The notes under the pieces were generated by a model. The model was not told the DNA's origin and searched no databases. It saw nothing but the letters and a program-made list of their open reading frames with translations. From Streptomyces pseudovenezuelae (lineage in GTDB: Bacteria > Actinomycetota > Actinomycetes > Streptomycetales > Streptomycetaceae), in assembly GCF_029892565.1 (NCBI RefSeq), contig NZ_JARXVH010000009.1, positions 1-64,000 of the forward strand: DNA of 64,000 nt, written 5' to 3'. Position numbers and translations under genes: made by a program. Positions within the stretch are counted from its first letter, which is position 1. The number at the start of each line of letters is the position of its first letter. Below are positions 41,408 to 49,114 of this stretch, piece by piece.

Positions 41408-43816
41408 TCAGTCGTCGGCGGAGGGGCGCGCGCCGAGCCGCTGCCGTACGGCCGCCCGCTGCTCCAGGGCCCAGACGTAGGAGGGGTTGAGCTCCAGGGC
41501 ACGGTCCAGATCGGTCAGGGCCTCCTCGTCGCGGCCCAGGTTCGCCAGGCTCGCGCCCCGGCTGGCGTACGCCGAGGTGTAGACGGGATCGAGGACGAGG
41601 GCCCGGTCGTAGTCGACGAGAGCCTCCTCGTCGCGGCCGGTCACGCGGAGGGCGTCGCCGCGTTCGCAGTGGCTCCAGGCCCAGTCGGGTTGCAGCACGA
41701 CGGCACGGTCGAGGTCGGCCATCCGTCGCTCGGGGTCGCCGAGGTCGCGCCATACGCGGGCCCGGCGGACGAGTGCCCAGGCGTATGCGGGCTTGAGGTC
41801 CAGCGCGCGGGTCAAGTCGGCGAGGGCGTCGGCCAGTTCGCCCCGGGAGAAGTGGGCGGTGCCGCGGGAGGCCCAGCCGAAGTCGCTGCTCGGGTCCAGG
41901 CGCAGCCCCTCGTCCAGGTCGCGGATCGCCTCGTCCGGGTGGCCCGCCATACGGTGGTGTTCGCCGCGCAGGATGTGGTTGTAGGCGTTGGACGGCTCCA
42001 GCGCGACCACCCGGTCGAGCCCCCGTAGCGCCGCCTCGTAGTCCCCCACCCCGCCCCGGGTCACGGCCTTCGCCCGCAGGGCTCGTACGAGGTCCGGCTC
42101 AAGGGCGAGCGCACGGTCCCAACTCTCCAGCGCCTGCTCGAACTCACCGCCCCGGGCCAGGGCGTCACCCCGGTGCGCCCAGGCCTCCGCGCGCCACGGT
42201 TCGTCGCCGCGCGCACGACTGAGCAGCAACTGGAGCAGCCCGGCCACACCGGCGTCCGCGAACGCGTCCGTCAGGGAGCGCCCATACGTCCGTACGGTCT
42301 CCGTGCCCGTGTCGTCGCCGACCTCGGTCACCAGCCGCACCCACCGGCTCACCACGTCGTCCCCGTAGGAGCAGGCGGCGACGATGTCGGCGGGAACCGT
42401 GGCGGGTGCGGTGCGGGGCAGTGCGCACAGGGAGTGGTACGACTCGGCGAGCCGCAGTGCGCGCCACTCCTCGTCGGCCCTGAACTCCTCAGCCTCCCGG
42501 CCCAGTTCGGCCTCCGCCCGCCACCGGCCGAAGACCTCGGCGAGCCGTGTCTGGCGCTCGGCCCAGCCGCGTGGGGAGCGGTGGCGTTGCAGGCGGAGCA
42601 TCGGTTCGCGTACGAGGTCGTGGTAGCGGACCTGGTCGCCGCGATCGTCCACGAAGGGCAGCCCGCGCAGCCAAGCGAACAGTGCGTCCGCCTCCTCCTC
42701 CGGACACTGGACGGCGGCCCGGAACACGTCCATGTCCAGGCTCCGGGGCAACGCGCCCGCGAGCGCCACCGCGCGGCGCACCGGATCCTGCTCCCACTTC
42801 AGGAAGCGCTCGACCGCCGTGGCACTGGGATCGCCCACGTCGTCCGGATCGAGAGGGTGCTGCTCGGCAAGGGTCGAGACCAACACCGGAAGCCCACCGG
42901 TGAGCCGCAGCACCTCCTCCACCACGGGCTCGTCCACAACCCCCTTGCCCGCCAACAGCCCCCGGGCCTCCGCCTCCGTGAACGGCCCCAACGGCACGTC
43001 CGTCATGAAGTCGGCGAAAGCGCCCCAACGGGCGGTGTCGAAGGGCCGTTGCCCGGCGGTCACGACGACGACGTTGGCGGGCAGGGTGCCGTACCGATCA
43101 CTGGTCATCACGTCGTGCAGCCACGCGTCGAGAAACGGCCCGGTCCGCTCGTACGTATCAAAGAACAGAGCGACCCAAGGAACTGCCGACGCCACGTCGC
43201 TCAACTCACTCAGCAACACCGGCGTGAGCACGCGCTCGGGCGCCAGCACCAACTGCACGTCCTCCTGATTCCGAAACCGCGCACTGAGCCCGGCCCTCAA
43301 CCGCTCGGCCCCCTGGGCAAGTTGGCCGGCATCAAGAACCCCGGCAAGGGCCCCCACCCCCGGCACCATCCCGAGCCCGACCAACCCGGCCCGCGCCACC
43401 ACGACACTCCCCACGGACGGCCCATCCGCCTCCGCGTCGATCGCGACCAACGCCTCCGCCTCATGCCGCCGCTCCCGATACGAGGCGAGCAGCCGATCAA
43501 GCTCCTTGAACCGCCGCCCCTGAGCGCCGAATTGCCGACCGACAACCCCCATGGCCTCCGGCACACTGCCAACACCCTCATCGACATACGCGGTGAGCGC
43601 TCCCTTCTCCCGAGCGAGCTGCTCCAACTCCCTTACGAGAAAGGTCTTCCCGACGCCGGCGTTGCCGTGAATGTGAAAGAGGAACCGGTGCCGCTCGTCC
43701 TCGGGCGCGAGGTCGAAGTTCGCGCGGAACAGGGCCCGTTCGACACCCCGCCCCACGAACCCGGCCCGCCTGCGCTGCCGGATCAACTCCTGCATCGACG
43801 GCCGCGACTGCGCCAC
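41408..43816 (-). CDS. STAND-type ATPase with C-terminal TPR array
   Basis: GTG at 43816 has AAGGGAG upstream. The 802-residue protein starts SMQELIRQRRRAGFVGRGVE, an AAA/STAND entry motif, with a Walker A in FHIHGNAGVGKTFLVREL (about residues 47-64). A Walker B-like stretch is VPWVALFFDTYERTG, and NVVVVTAGQRPFD is a sensor-like segment. The C-terminal 270 residues hold about seven TPR units (for example ALVDYDRALVLDPVYTSAYA). This is the layout of signal-transduction NTPases in which the TPR array senses a ligand or partner. It stands alone without an obvious effector domain; regulatory or immune roles are both possible. Confidence 0.82.
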   Translation of the reverse strand: MAQSRPSMQELIRQRRRAGFVGRGVERALFRANFDLAPEDERHRFLFHIHGNAGVGKTFLVRELEQLAREKGALTAYVDEGVGSVPEAMGVVGRQFGAQGRRFKELDRLLASYRERRHEAEALVAIDAEADGPSVGSVVVARAGLVGLGMVPGVGALAGVLDAGQLAQGAERLRAGLSARFRNQEDVQLVLAPERVLTPVLLSELSDVASAVPWVALFFDTYERTGPFLDAWLHDVMTSDRYGTLPANVVVVTAGQRPFDTARWGAFADFMTDVPLGPFTEAEARGLLAGKGVVDEPVVEEVLRLTGGLPVLVSTLAEQHPLDPDDVGDPSATAVERFLKWEQDPVRRAVALAGALPRSLDMDVFRAAVQCPEEEADALFAWLRGLPFVDDRGDQVRYHDLVREPMLRLQRHRSPRGWAERQTRLAEVFGRWRAEAELGREAEEFRADEEWRALRLAESYHSLCALPRTAPATVPADIVAACSYGDDVVSRWVRLVTEVGDDTGTETVRTYGRSLTDAFADAGVAGLLQLLLSRARGDEPWRAEAWAHRGDALARGGEFEQALESWDRALALEPDLVRALRAKAVTRGGVGDYEAALRGLDRVVALEPSNAYNHILRGEHHRMAGHPDEAIRDLDEGLRLDPSSDFGWASRGTAHFSRGELADALADLTRALDLKPAYAWALVRRARVWRDLGDPERRMADLDRAVVLQPDWAWSHCERGDALRVTGRDEEALVDYDRALVLDPVYTSAYASRGASLANLGRDEEALTDLDRALELNPSYVWALEQRAAVRQRLGARPSADD

Positions 43817-44018
43817 CCTTACGCTCCCTTGTCCGGCGGTTGCCTCTGAGTGTGGGCGGGGTCATTGTCGCCGAAGGGGTGTGCGGCAGGGAGCATCGAT
43901 ACGGCGCCCGGTTCCAGGGATATCGGCCGCTCCTCCTGGGCACGCCGATGGGCCGCCTCTCTTCGAGGCGGGGGCTCACCGATTGACTTCGGAATACGTT
44001 CCGAAGTGCCGTCGGATC

Positions 44019-44330
44019 ATGCCCACTCCCACGGTCGCCTTCTCCGAGCTCTCGAAGAACTCGAAGCGTGTCGCGGACATGCTCGACCGGGCCCAGCGCG
44101 TGCACATCACGCGACGGGACGGCGAGGATCTGCACCTGCCGACGGCACGCCATGACCAGCAGCGCGAGGAGACGGCGGACAGCACGGCCCGTCTGCTCGC
44201 CGCACTACGAGGTGACCGGCGTTCCCGAGGGCGCCGAGTAGCTTCCGCCCCCGCTGCCGAATCAGTCATCCCACTCTGGCTCAATGCCGACGCAGCGAAA
44301 CCGGTCACAAGGGGAAGGACTCCCCCATGA
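44019..44330 (+). CDS. Phd/YefM-like antitoxin N-terminus, probably truncated
   Basis: The first 65 residues match Streptomyces prevent-host-death proteins: TVAFSELSKNSKRVADMLDR, then AQRVHITRRDGEDLHLPTAR, then ADSTARLLAAL. After that the sequence becomes Arg/Ser/Ala-rich and loses similarity. In another frame EVTGVPEGAE ends at a TAG (44239-44241), which could be the original C-terminus after an internal deletion. No toxin gene is adjacent. It overlaps the DUF2165 start by four bases (ATGA), perhaps by chance. Confidence 0.5.
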   Translation: MPTPTVAFSELSKNSKRVADMLDRAQRVHITRRDGEDLHLPTARHDQQREETADSTARLLAALRGDRRSRGRRVASAPAAESVIPLWLNADAAKPVTRGRTPP

Positions 44331-44836
44331 CCACGTCCACCTCACGCGCACCACGTGCGCTGCCCCTTGCCGCGACCCTGCTCACGGCGACCGTCGCGCT
44401 CTACATCGCCCTTGTCGCGTTCGGGAACATCACCGACTTCGACAGTAATCAGCAGTTCGTGCGGCATGTGCTGGCGATGGATACGACGTTCAAGGACGAC
44501 GACCTGATGTGGCGGGCGGTCACCAGTCATGGGCTGCAGGATGCCGCGTATGTCGTGATCATCGCGTGGGAGACGGTCGCCGCGCTGGTGTTGATCGGCG
44601 GGACCTGGTTCTGGGGGCGCAGGGAGTACGCGCGGGCTCGGCAGGTGTCCACGTACGGGCTGTTGATGTTGATGGTGTTGTTCGGGGCCGGGTTCATCGG
44701 GGTCGGTGGGGAGTGGTTCGCAATGTGGCAGTCGGAGGACTGGAACGGGCTGGAGGCGGCTACCCGGGTGTTTCTGTTGAGCGGGGTAGTGTTGCTGGTG
44801 ATCCAGCTGCCCGGCGCCGCGCCCGACGCTAGTTGA
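44327..44836 (+). CDS. DUF2165 family membrane protein
   Basis: A strong AAGGGGAAGGA site precedes the ATG. The 169-residue protein has four hydrophobic helices and the family sequence ALYIALVAFGNITDFDSNQQ with FVRHVLAMDTTF, then FIGVGGEWFAMWQSEDWNG between the last two helices. The function of DUF2165 is unknown. Its last eight bases overlap the converging L,D-transpeptidase-like gene. Confidence 0.88.
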   Translation: MTTSTSRAPRALPLAATLLTATVALYIALVAFGNITDFDSNQQFVRHVLAMDTTFKDDDLMWRAVTSHGLQDAAYVVIIAWETVAALVLIGGTWFWGRREYARARQVSTYGLLMLMVLFGAGFIGVGGEWFAMWQSEDWNGLEAATRVFLLSGVVLLVIQLPGAAPDAS

Positions 44837-45386
44837 CGACCGCGACCTTCGTGCCCGCCGCACCGAACGTCCATACCGCCGCGCCGTCCGCCGTACCCAT
44901 CCGGATGCCGCCGGTCTGTACGCCGGAGGCGGGCGGTGGGGAGGAGCCGTCGACCGCGTTAGAGAAGGCGACGTTGACGCCGGACTTGGCGGTGAAGTAC
45001 ACGATGTGCTCGATCTTCACGCCGTCGGAGCCGGTGAGGGGACCCTCCGCGCGCGAACCGACCGCGTAGGTCCCGGCGTCCGGGGCGACCGTTCCCGGCC
45101 AGACGGCGAAGGTGCGGCTCGCGTTGTCGCTCGCGCCGACCAGCCAGACCCGTTTCTGGCCGAGGGAGTACACGATCCGGCGTCCGGTGCCCGAGCCGTC
45201 CGGCACGGCGGCCGGCGCCGCCGTCTTCGTGGGCTTGGCCGACGCCGACGCGGACGTGCTGGGGCGGGCGGTGGCCGCCTCCGGCTTCGTTCCCTTGTCG
45301 GCCTGCACGGCCAGGACGACGACAGCGGCGATCGCTCCCACCGTCAGACCGGTCACCCAGACCTTCGGGGCTGGCACGGCACGCAT
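44829..45386 (-). CDS. Membrane-anchored L,D-transpeptidase-fold protein without catalytic residues
   Basis: An N-terminal helix (VWVTGLTVGAIAAVVVLAV) anchors a Ser/Ala/Thr/Lys linker and an external domain of about 120 residues. This domain follows the YkuD L,D-transpeptidase pattern: RIVYSLGQKRVWLVGASDNA at the start, IEHIVYFTAKSGVNVAFSNA in the middle and GVQTGGIRMGTADGAAVW at the end. Active enzymes have HGTxxxx and SHGCIRM in these places. Here the catalytic Cys and its His partners are replaced (QTGGIRM), so peptide cross-linking is not expected; a peptidoglycan-binding or regulatory role is possible. The ATG at 45386 sits directly on GAGGAG; GTG at 45377 is better spaced. Confidence 0.6.
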   Translation of the reverse strand: MRAVPAPKVWVTGLTVGAIAAVVVLAVQADKGTKPEAATARPSTSASASAKPTKTAAPAAVPDGSGTGRRIVYSLGQKRVWLVGASDNASRTFAVWPGTVAPDAGTYAVGSRAEGPLTGSDGVKIEHIVYFTAKSGVNVAFSNAVDGSSPPPASGVQTGGIRMGTADGAAVWTFGAAGTKVAVVN

Positions 45387-45490
45387 CTCCTCGGCTAAGG
45401 ATCCCCGTCAAACGGAGAACGGGCGTCGGATCATCGTACCGGGCCCGACCTCGACGCCCGCCCCCTCACAGCCGGCCCAGCGGCAGGCTC

Positions 45491-48076
45491 TCAGTCCAGC
45501 ACCGGCAGCAGCTCCGGCAAGTGCCCGTCCGACACCGCCGCCGCCCGCTGCCGCTCCTGCGACACCTCCCCGTACAACGTCGTACGCGCCTTCGCCGGAC
45601 GCCCCGCCGCCTCCGCCACCGCGATCAGGTCCTTCACCGACTTGTACGAGCCGTAGGAGGAGCCCGCCATGCGGGAGATCGTCTCCTCCATCAGCGTGCC
45701 GCCGAGGTCGTTCGCTCCGGAGCGGAGCATCTCCGCCGCGCCCTCCGTGCCCAGCTTCACCCAGCTCGTCTGGATGTTGGGGATGTACGGGTGGAGGAGG
45801 AGACGGGCCATCGCCGTCACCGCCCGGTTGTCGCGCATCGTCGGGCCCGGCCGCGCGATCCCCGCCAGGTACACCGGCGCGTTCGTGTGGATGAAGGGGA
45901 GCGTCACGAACTCCGTGAAGCCGCCCGTCCGTTGCTGGATGCCCGCGAGGGTGCGGAGATGGCCCAGCCAGTGCCTCGGCTGGTCCACGTGGCCGTACAT
46001 CATCGTCGAGCTCGACCGGATGCCCAACTCGTGGGCCGTCGTGACGACTTCGATCCACGTCGCCGTCGGCAGCTTGCCCTTGGTCAGGATCCAGCGGACC
46101 TCGTCGTCGAGGATCTCGGCGGCCGTGCCGGGGATGGAGTCCAGGCCCGCCTCCTTCGCCGCGCTCAGCCACTCCCGGATCGAAAGGCCCGTCCTCGTCG
46201 CGCCGTTGACGACCTCCATCGGCGAGAAGGCGTGGACGTGCATCCCGGGGACGCGCTCCTTGACCGCCTTCGCGATGTCGAAGTACGCCGTCCCGGGCAG
46301 GTCGGGGTGGATCCCGCCCTGCATGCAGACCTCGACCGCCCCGACCTCCCAGGCCTGTTGGGCGCGGTCCGCCACCTGGTCCAACGACAACGTGTACGCG
46401 TCCGCGTCCGTACGGCGTTGGGCGAAGGCGCAGAAACGGCAGCCCGTGTAGCAGACGTTGGTGAAGTTGATGTTCCGAGTGACGATGTATGTCACCTCGT
46501 CACCGGCCACCGACTTGCGCACGTCGTCCGCGATCCGCGTCAGCGCGTCCAGCGCCGGACCGTCCGCGTGCAGCAGCGCCAGCGCCTCCGCGTCGGTCAG
46601 CTTCGTCGGGTCGTCCGCCGCCGTCGCCAGTGCCTGGCGTACGTCCGTGTCGATGCGCTCCGGGACCATGCCGGGGACCGCGGCCTCGCGCAGGGCGCCC
46701 CAGTCGCCGTACACCTCGTCGAAGTCGTCACGTCGGTCGGACGTACGGCCCTCGGTGTCGATGGTGGTGTGCAGATCCGTACGGCCGGACGAGACGAACG
46801 CCTCCTCCGGTTCCTGCCAGGGGTGGCCCTCGACCACCGCGTCCGGGCGGGCGAGGCCCGTCTCCGGGTCGGCCAGTGCGGCCACGTGCGGGCGCAGGCG
46901 CGGGTCCAGCCAGGGTTCGCCGCGCCGGACGAACTCGGGGTATACGCAGAGACGTTCCCTCAGCTCGAAACCGGCCGCCGCGGAGCGGGCCGTGAGCTCC
47001 TCGATCTGCGGCCAGGGGCGTTCCGGGTTGACGTGGTCGATGGTCAGCGGGGAGACCCCGCCCCAGTCGTCGATACCGGCGCCGATCAGCCGCTCGTACT
47101 CGCTGTCGACCAGGTTCGGCGGGGCCTGGATGTTGGCGCCGGGGCCCATGATGTGCCGGGCCACGGCCACCGTGGCGATCAGTTCGTCGAGTTCCGCGTC
47201 CGGCATGCCGCGCATCGCGGTGTCCGGCTTGGCGCGGAAGTTCTGGATGATCAGTTCCTGGACGGAGTGGTAGGCCCTCGACACCTTCCGCAACGCGAAC
47301 AGGGACTCCGCGCGCTCCTCGTACGTCTCGCCGATGCCGACCAGGAGGCCGGAGGTGAAGGGGACCGACGAGCGGCCCGCGTCCTCCAACACCCGTAGGC
47401 GTACGGCGGGTTCCTTGTCCGGGGAGCCGTAGTGGGGACCGCCCGGCTCGGACCAGAGGCGTTCAGCGGTCGTCTCCAGCATCATGCCCATGCTCGGCGC
47501 GACCGGCTTCAGGCGCTGGAAGTCCGTCCACGTCAGTACGCCCGGGTTGAGGTGGGGCAGCAGGCCCGTCTCCTCCAGGATGCGGATGGAGATGGCGCGG
47601 ACGTAGGCGATCGTGTCGTCGTAGCCGTGTGCGTCCAGCCACTCGCGCGCCTCGGGCCAGCGGTCCTCGGGCTTGTCGCCCAGGGTGATCAGGGCTTCCT
47701 TGCAGCCCAGGGCTGCGCCCTTGCGGGCGATGTCGAGGACCTCGTCCGGGGACATGAACATGCCGTGGCCGGCTCGGCGGAGTTTGCCGGGAACGGTGAC
47801 GAAGGTGCAGTAGTGGCACTTGTCACGGCACAGGCGGGTGAGGGGGATGAAGACGCTCTTCGAGTACGTGATGACGCCGGGGCGGCCGGCCGCCTCCAGA
47901 CCTGCGTCGCGTACGCGGGCGGCGGATGCGGTGAGGTCGGTGAGGGCCTCGCCGCGGGCTTGCAGCAGGACGGCGGCCTCGGTGACGTCTAGGGCGACGC
48001 CGTCACGGGCGCGTTTGAGGGCGCGACGCATGGAGTTGTCGGTGGGGCCCGTTCCGGAGGTCGCGGAAGTCGTCAT
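45491..48076 (-). CDS. fbiC: FO synthase FbiC (fused CofG/CofH radical-SAM enzyme)
   Basis: FbiC makes 7,8-didemethyl-8-hydroxy-5-deazariboflavin, the chromophore of coenzyme F420, from tyrosine and a flavin precursor. Both radical-SAM clusters are present: CRDKCHYC (residues 83-90, CofG-like half) and CYTGCRFC in the second half near residue 540 (CofH-like). The 861-residue length and two-domain fusion are the actinobacterial form. FMSPDEVLDIARKGAALGCK and MHVHAFSPMEVVNGA are further family stretches. It stands near several luciferase-like and Ddn-like genes that probably use F420. Confidence 0.95.
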   Translation of the reverse strand: MTTSATSGTGPTDNSMRRALKRARDGVALDVTEAAVLLQARGEALTDLTASAARVRDAGLEAAGRPGVITYSKSVFIPLTRLCRDKCHYCTFVTVPGKLRRAGHGMFMSPDEVLDIARKGAALGCKEALITLGDKPEDRWPEAREWLDAHGYDDTIAYVRAISIRILEETGLLPHLNPGVLTWTDFQRLKPVAPSMGMMLETTAERLWSEPGGPHYGSPDKEPAVRLRVLEDAGRSSVPFTSGLLVGIGETYEERAESLFALRKVSRAYHSVQELIIQNFRAKPDTAMRGMPDAELDELIATVAVARHIMGPGANIQAPPNLVDSEYERLIGAGIDDWGGVSPLTIDHVNPERPWPQIEELTARSAAAGFELRERLCVYPEFVRRGEPWLDPRLRPHVAALADPETGLARPDAVVEGHPWQEPEEAFVSSGRTDLHTTIDTEGRTSDRRDDFDEVYGDWGALREAAVPGMVPERIDTDVRQALATAADDPTKLTDAEALALLHADGPALDALTRIADDVRKSVAGDEVTYIVTRNINFTNVCYTGCRFCAFAQRRTDADAYTLSLDQVADRAQQAWEVGAVEVCMQGGIHPDLPGTAYFDIAKAVKERVPGMHVHAFSPMEVVNGATRTGLSIREWLSAAKEAGLDSIPGTAAEILDDEVRWILTKGKLPTATWIEVVTTAHELGIRSSSTMMYGHVDQPRHWLGHLRTLAGIQQRTGGFTEFVTLPFIHTNAPVYLAGIARPGPTMRDNRAVTAMARLLLHPYIPNIQTSWVKLGTEGAAEMLRSGANDLGGTLMEETISRMAGSSYGSYKSVKDLIAVAEAAGRPAKARTTLYGEVSQERQRAAAVSDGHLPELLPVLD

Positions 48077-48140
48077 TCATTGAGCATACGTTCGGGGTCG
48101 GGAGGTTCGGAGAGGGTCCGGGGTGGTGCAGTGCGCTGCC

Positions 48141-48186
48141 GGGTGCGGGTCTGTTGTGGCTGGTCGCGCAGTTCCCCGCGCCCCCG
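48141..48186. repeat. Dispersed Streptomyces intergenic element
   Basis: The stretch GGCTGGTCGCGCAGTTCCCC within this interval is one I recognise as occurring many times in Streptomyces intergenic regions. It lies in the 129-base gap between the luciferase-like gene stop and the fbiC start. Its function is unknown; recognition is from memory, not from a search. Confidence 0.6.
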
Positions 48187-48205
48187 GGAGGTTGAGCTGG
48201 CCGCC

Positions 48206-49051
48206 CTACAAGTATTCGGCGTATCCGTCCAGCACTCGCAGGACCTCCGCCTCCCCCGCCGGTGGCAGTTGGACGACCACCTCCTCGATGCCCAAGCTCG
48301 CGTAGTGGGCGAGCTTGCCCGGTGTGGGGTAGATCGCGTACGGGATTACCTGAAGGGCTGCCGGGTCGCGGCCCGCGTCCGCCCAAGTCGCCCGGAGTAC
48401 CGGCAGTGTCTCCGTCAGGCCCCGGCCCCCGATCGGGAGCCAGCCGTCGGCGTATTCGCAGATGTGGGTGAAGAGCTTGGGGCCGGCCGCTCCGCCGATG
48501 AGGGTGCGGGGGCCGACCACCGGGCCGCGGGGTTTGCGGACCGGCTTGGGGTACGCCGAGGAGGCCCGTACGCTGCCGAACTCCCCCTCGTACGCGGTCG
48601 GTTCCTCCGACCACAGGGCGCGCATCAGGGCCGTCCGGTCGCGGACCAGCTCGCGTCGCCTGCGCCATTCGACACCGTGATCCGCGGCCTCCTCGACGTT
48701 CCAGCCGAAGCCGAGGCCGAGGGTGAAGCGGCCGCCGGAGAGGTGGTCCAGGGTGGCGATCTGCTTGGCGAGGTCGATCGGGTCGTGCTGGGCGACCAGG
48801 GTGATGCCGGTGCCGACGTCGAGCCGCTCGGTCACCGCGGCGGCCTGGCCGAGGGCGACGAAGGGGTCGAGGGTACGGCCGTACTCGGGCGGCAGCTCGC
48901 CGCCCATCGGGTACGGGGTCGCCCGCTCGACGGGGATGTGCGTGTGCTCGGGCAGGTACAGGCCGGCGAAACCGCGCTGCTCCAGCTCACGAGCGAGCCG
49001 GGTCGGGGCGATCGTCTCGTCGGTGAGGAAGATCGTTACGGCGATGCGCAT
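48206..49051 (-). CDS. LLM-class F420-dependent oxidoreductase
   Basis: The 281-residue luciferase-like TIM barrel has GLYLPEHTHIPVERATPYP, IGTGITLVAQ-like TGITLVAQHDPIDLAKQIAT, and the family hallmark LDHLSGGRFTLGLGFGWN. A later TLIGGAAGPKLFTHICEYAD followed by GWLPIG completes the pattern of short F420-dependent members. It ends upstream of fbiC on the same strand, which supports F420 as cofactor. The substrate is unknown. A TetR-like palindrome lies 38 bases upstream of its start. Confidence 0.9.
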   Translation of the reverse strand: MRIAVTIFLTDETIAPTRLARELEQRGFAGLYLPEHTHIPVERATPYPMGGELPPEYGRTLDPFVALGQAAAVTERLDVGTGITLVAQHDPIDLAKQIATLDHLSGGRFTLGLGFGWNVEEAADHGVEWRRRRELVRDRTALMRALWSEEPTAYEGEFGSVRASSAYPKPVRKPRGPVVGPRTLIGGAAGPKLFTHICEYADGWLPIGGRGLTETLPVLRATWADAGRDPAALQVIPYAIYPTPGKLAHYASLGIEEVVVQLPPAGEAEVLRVLDGYAEYL

Positions 49052-49085
49052 GCCCCATCTGTACCGGCAGCGCCCTCAGATGTCC

Positions 49086-49103
49086 ATACCGACCGGTCGG
49101 CAT
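49086..49103. promoter_or_regulatory. Palindrome CCGACCGGTCGG in a divergent promoter
   Basis: CCGACCGGTCGG at 49089-49100 is a perfect 12-bp palindrome, flanked symmetrically by AT-A and C-AT. It sits between the luciferase-like gene (minus) and the CehA-like gene (plus). The form is typical of TetR-type operators; no TetR gene is adjacent. Confidence 0.5.
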
Positions 49104-49114
49104 TGTTCGCGCCC

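Noticed and set aside
41408..44330. Complete toxin-antitoxin or anti-phage island formed by the STAND ATPase and Phd fragment
   Set aside because: The two genes are divergent, the Phd-like gene looks truncated, and no toxin or nuclease is nearby. Proximity alone does not support a system.
48141..48186. Possible small RNA or riboswitch between fbiC and the luciferase-like gene
   Set aside because: The sequence matches a dispersed Streptomyces intergenic element from memory, and no riboswitch core is visible.
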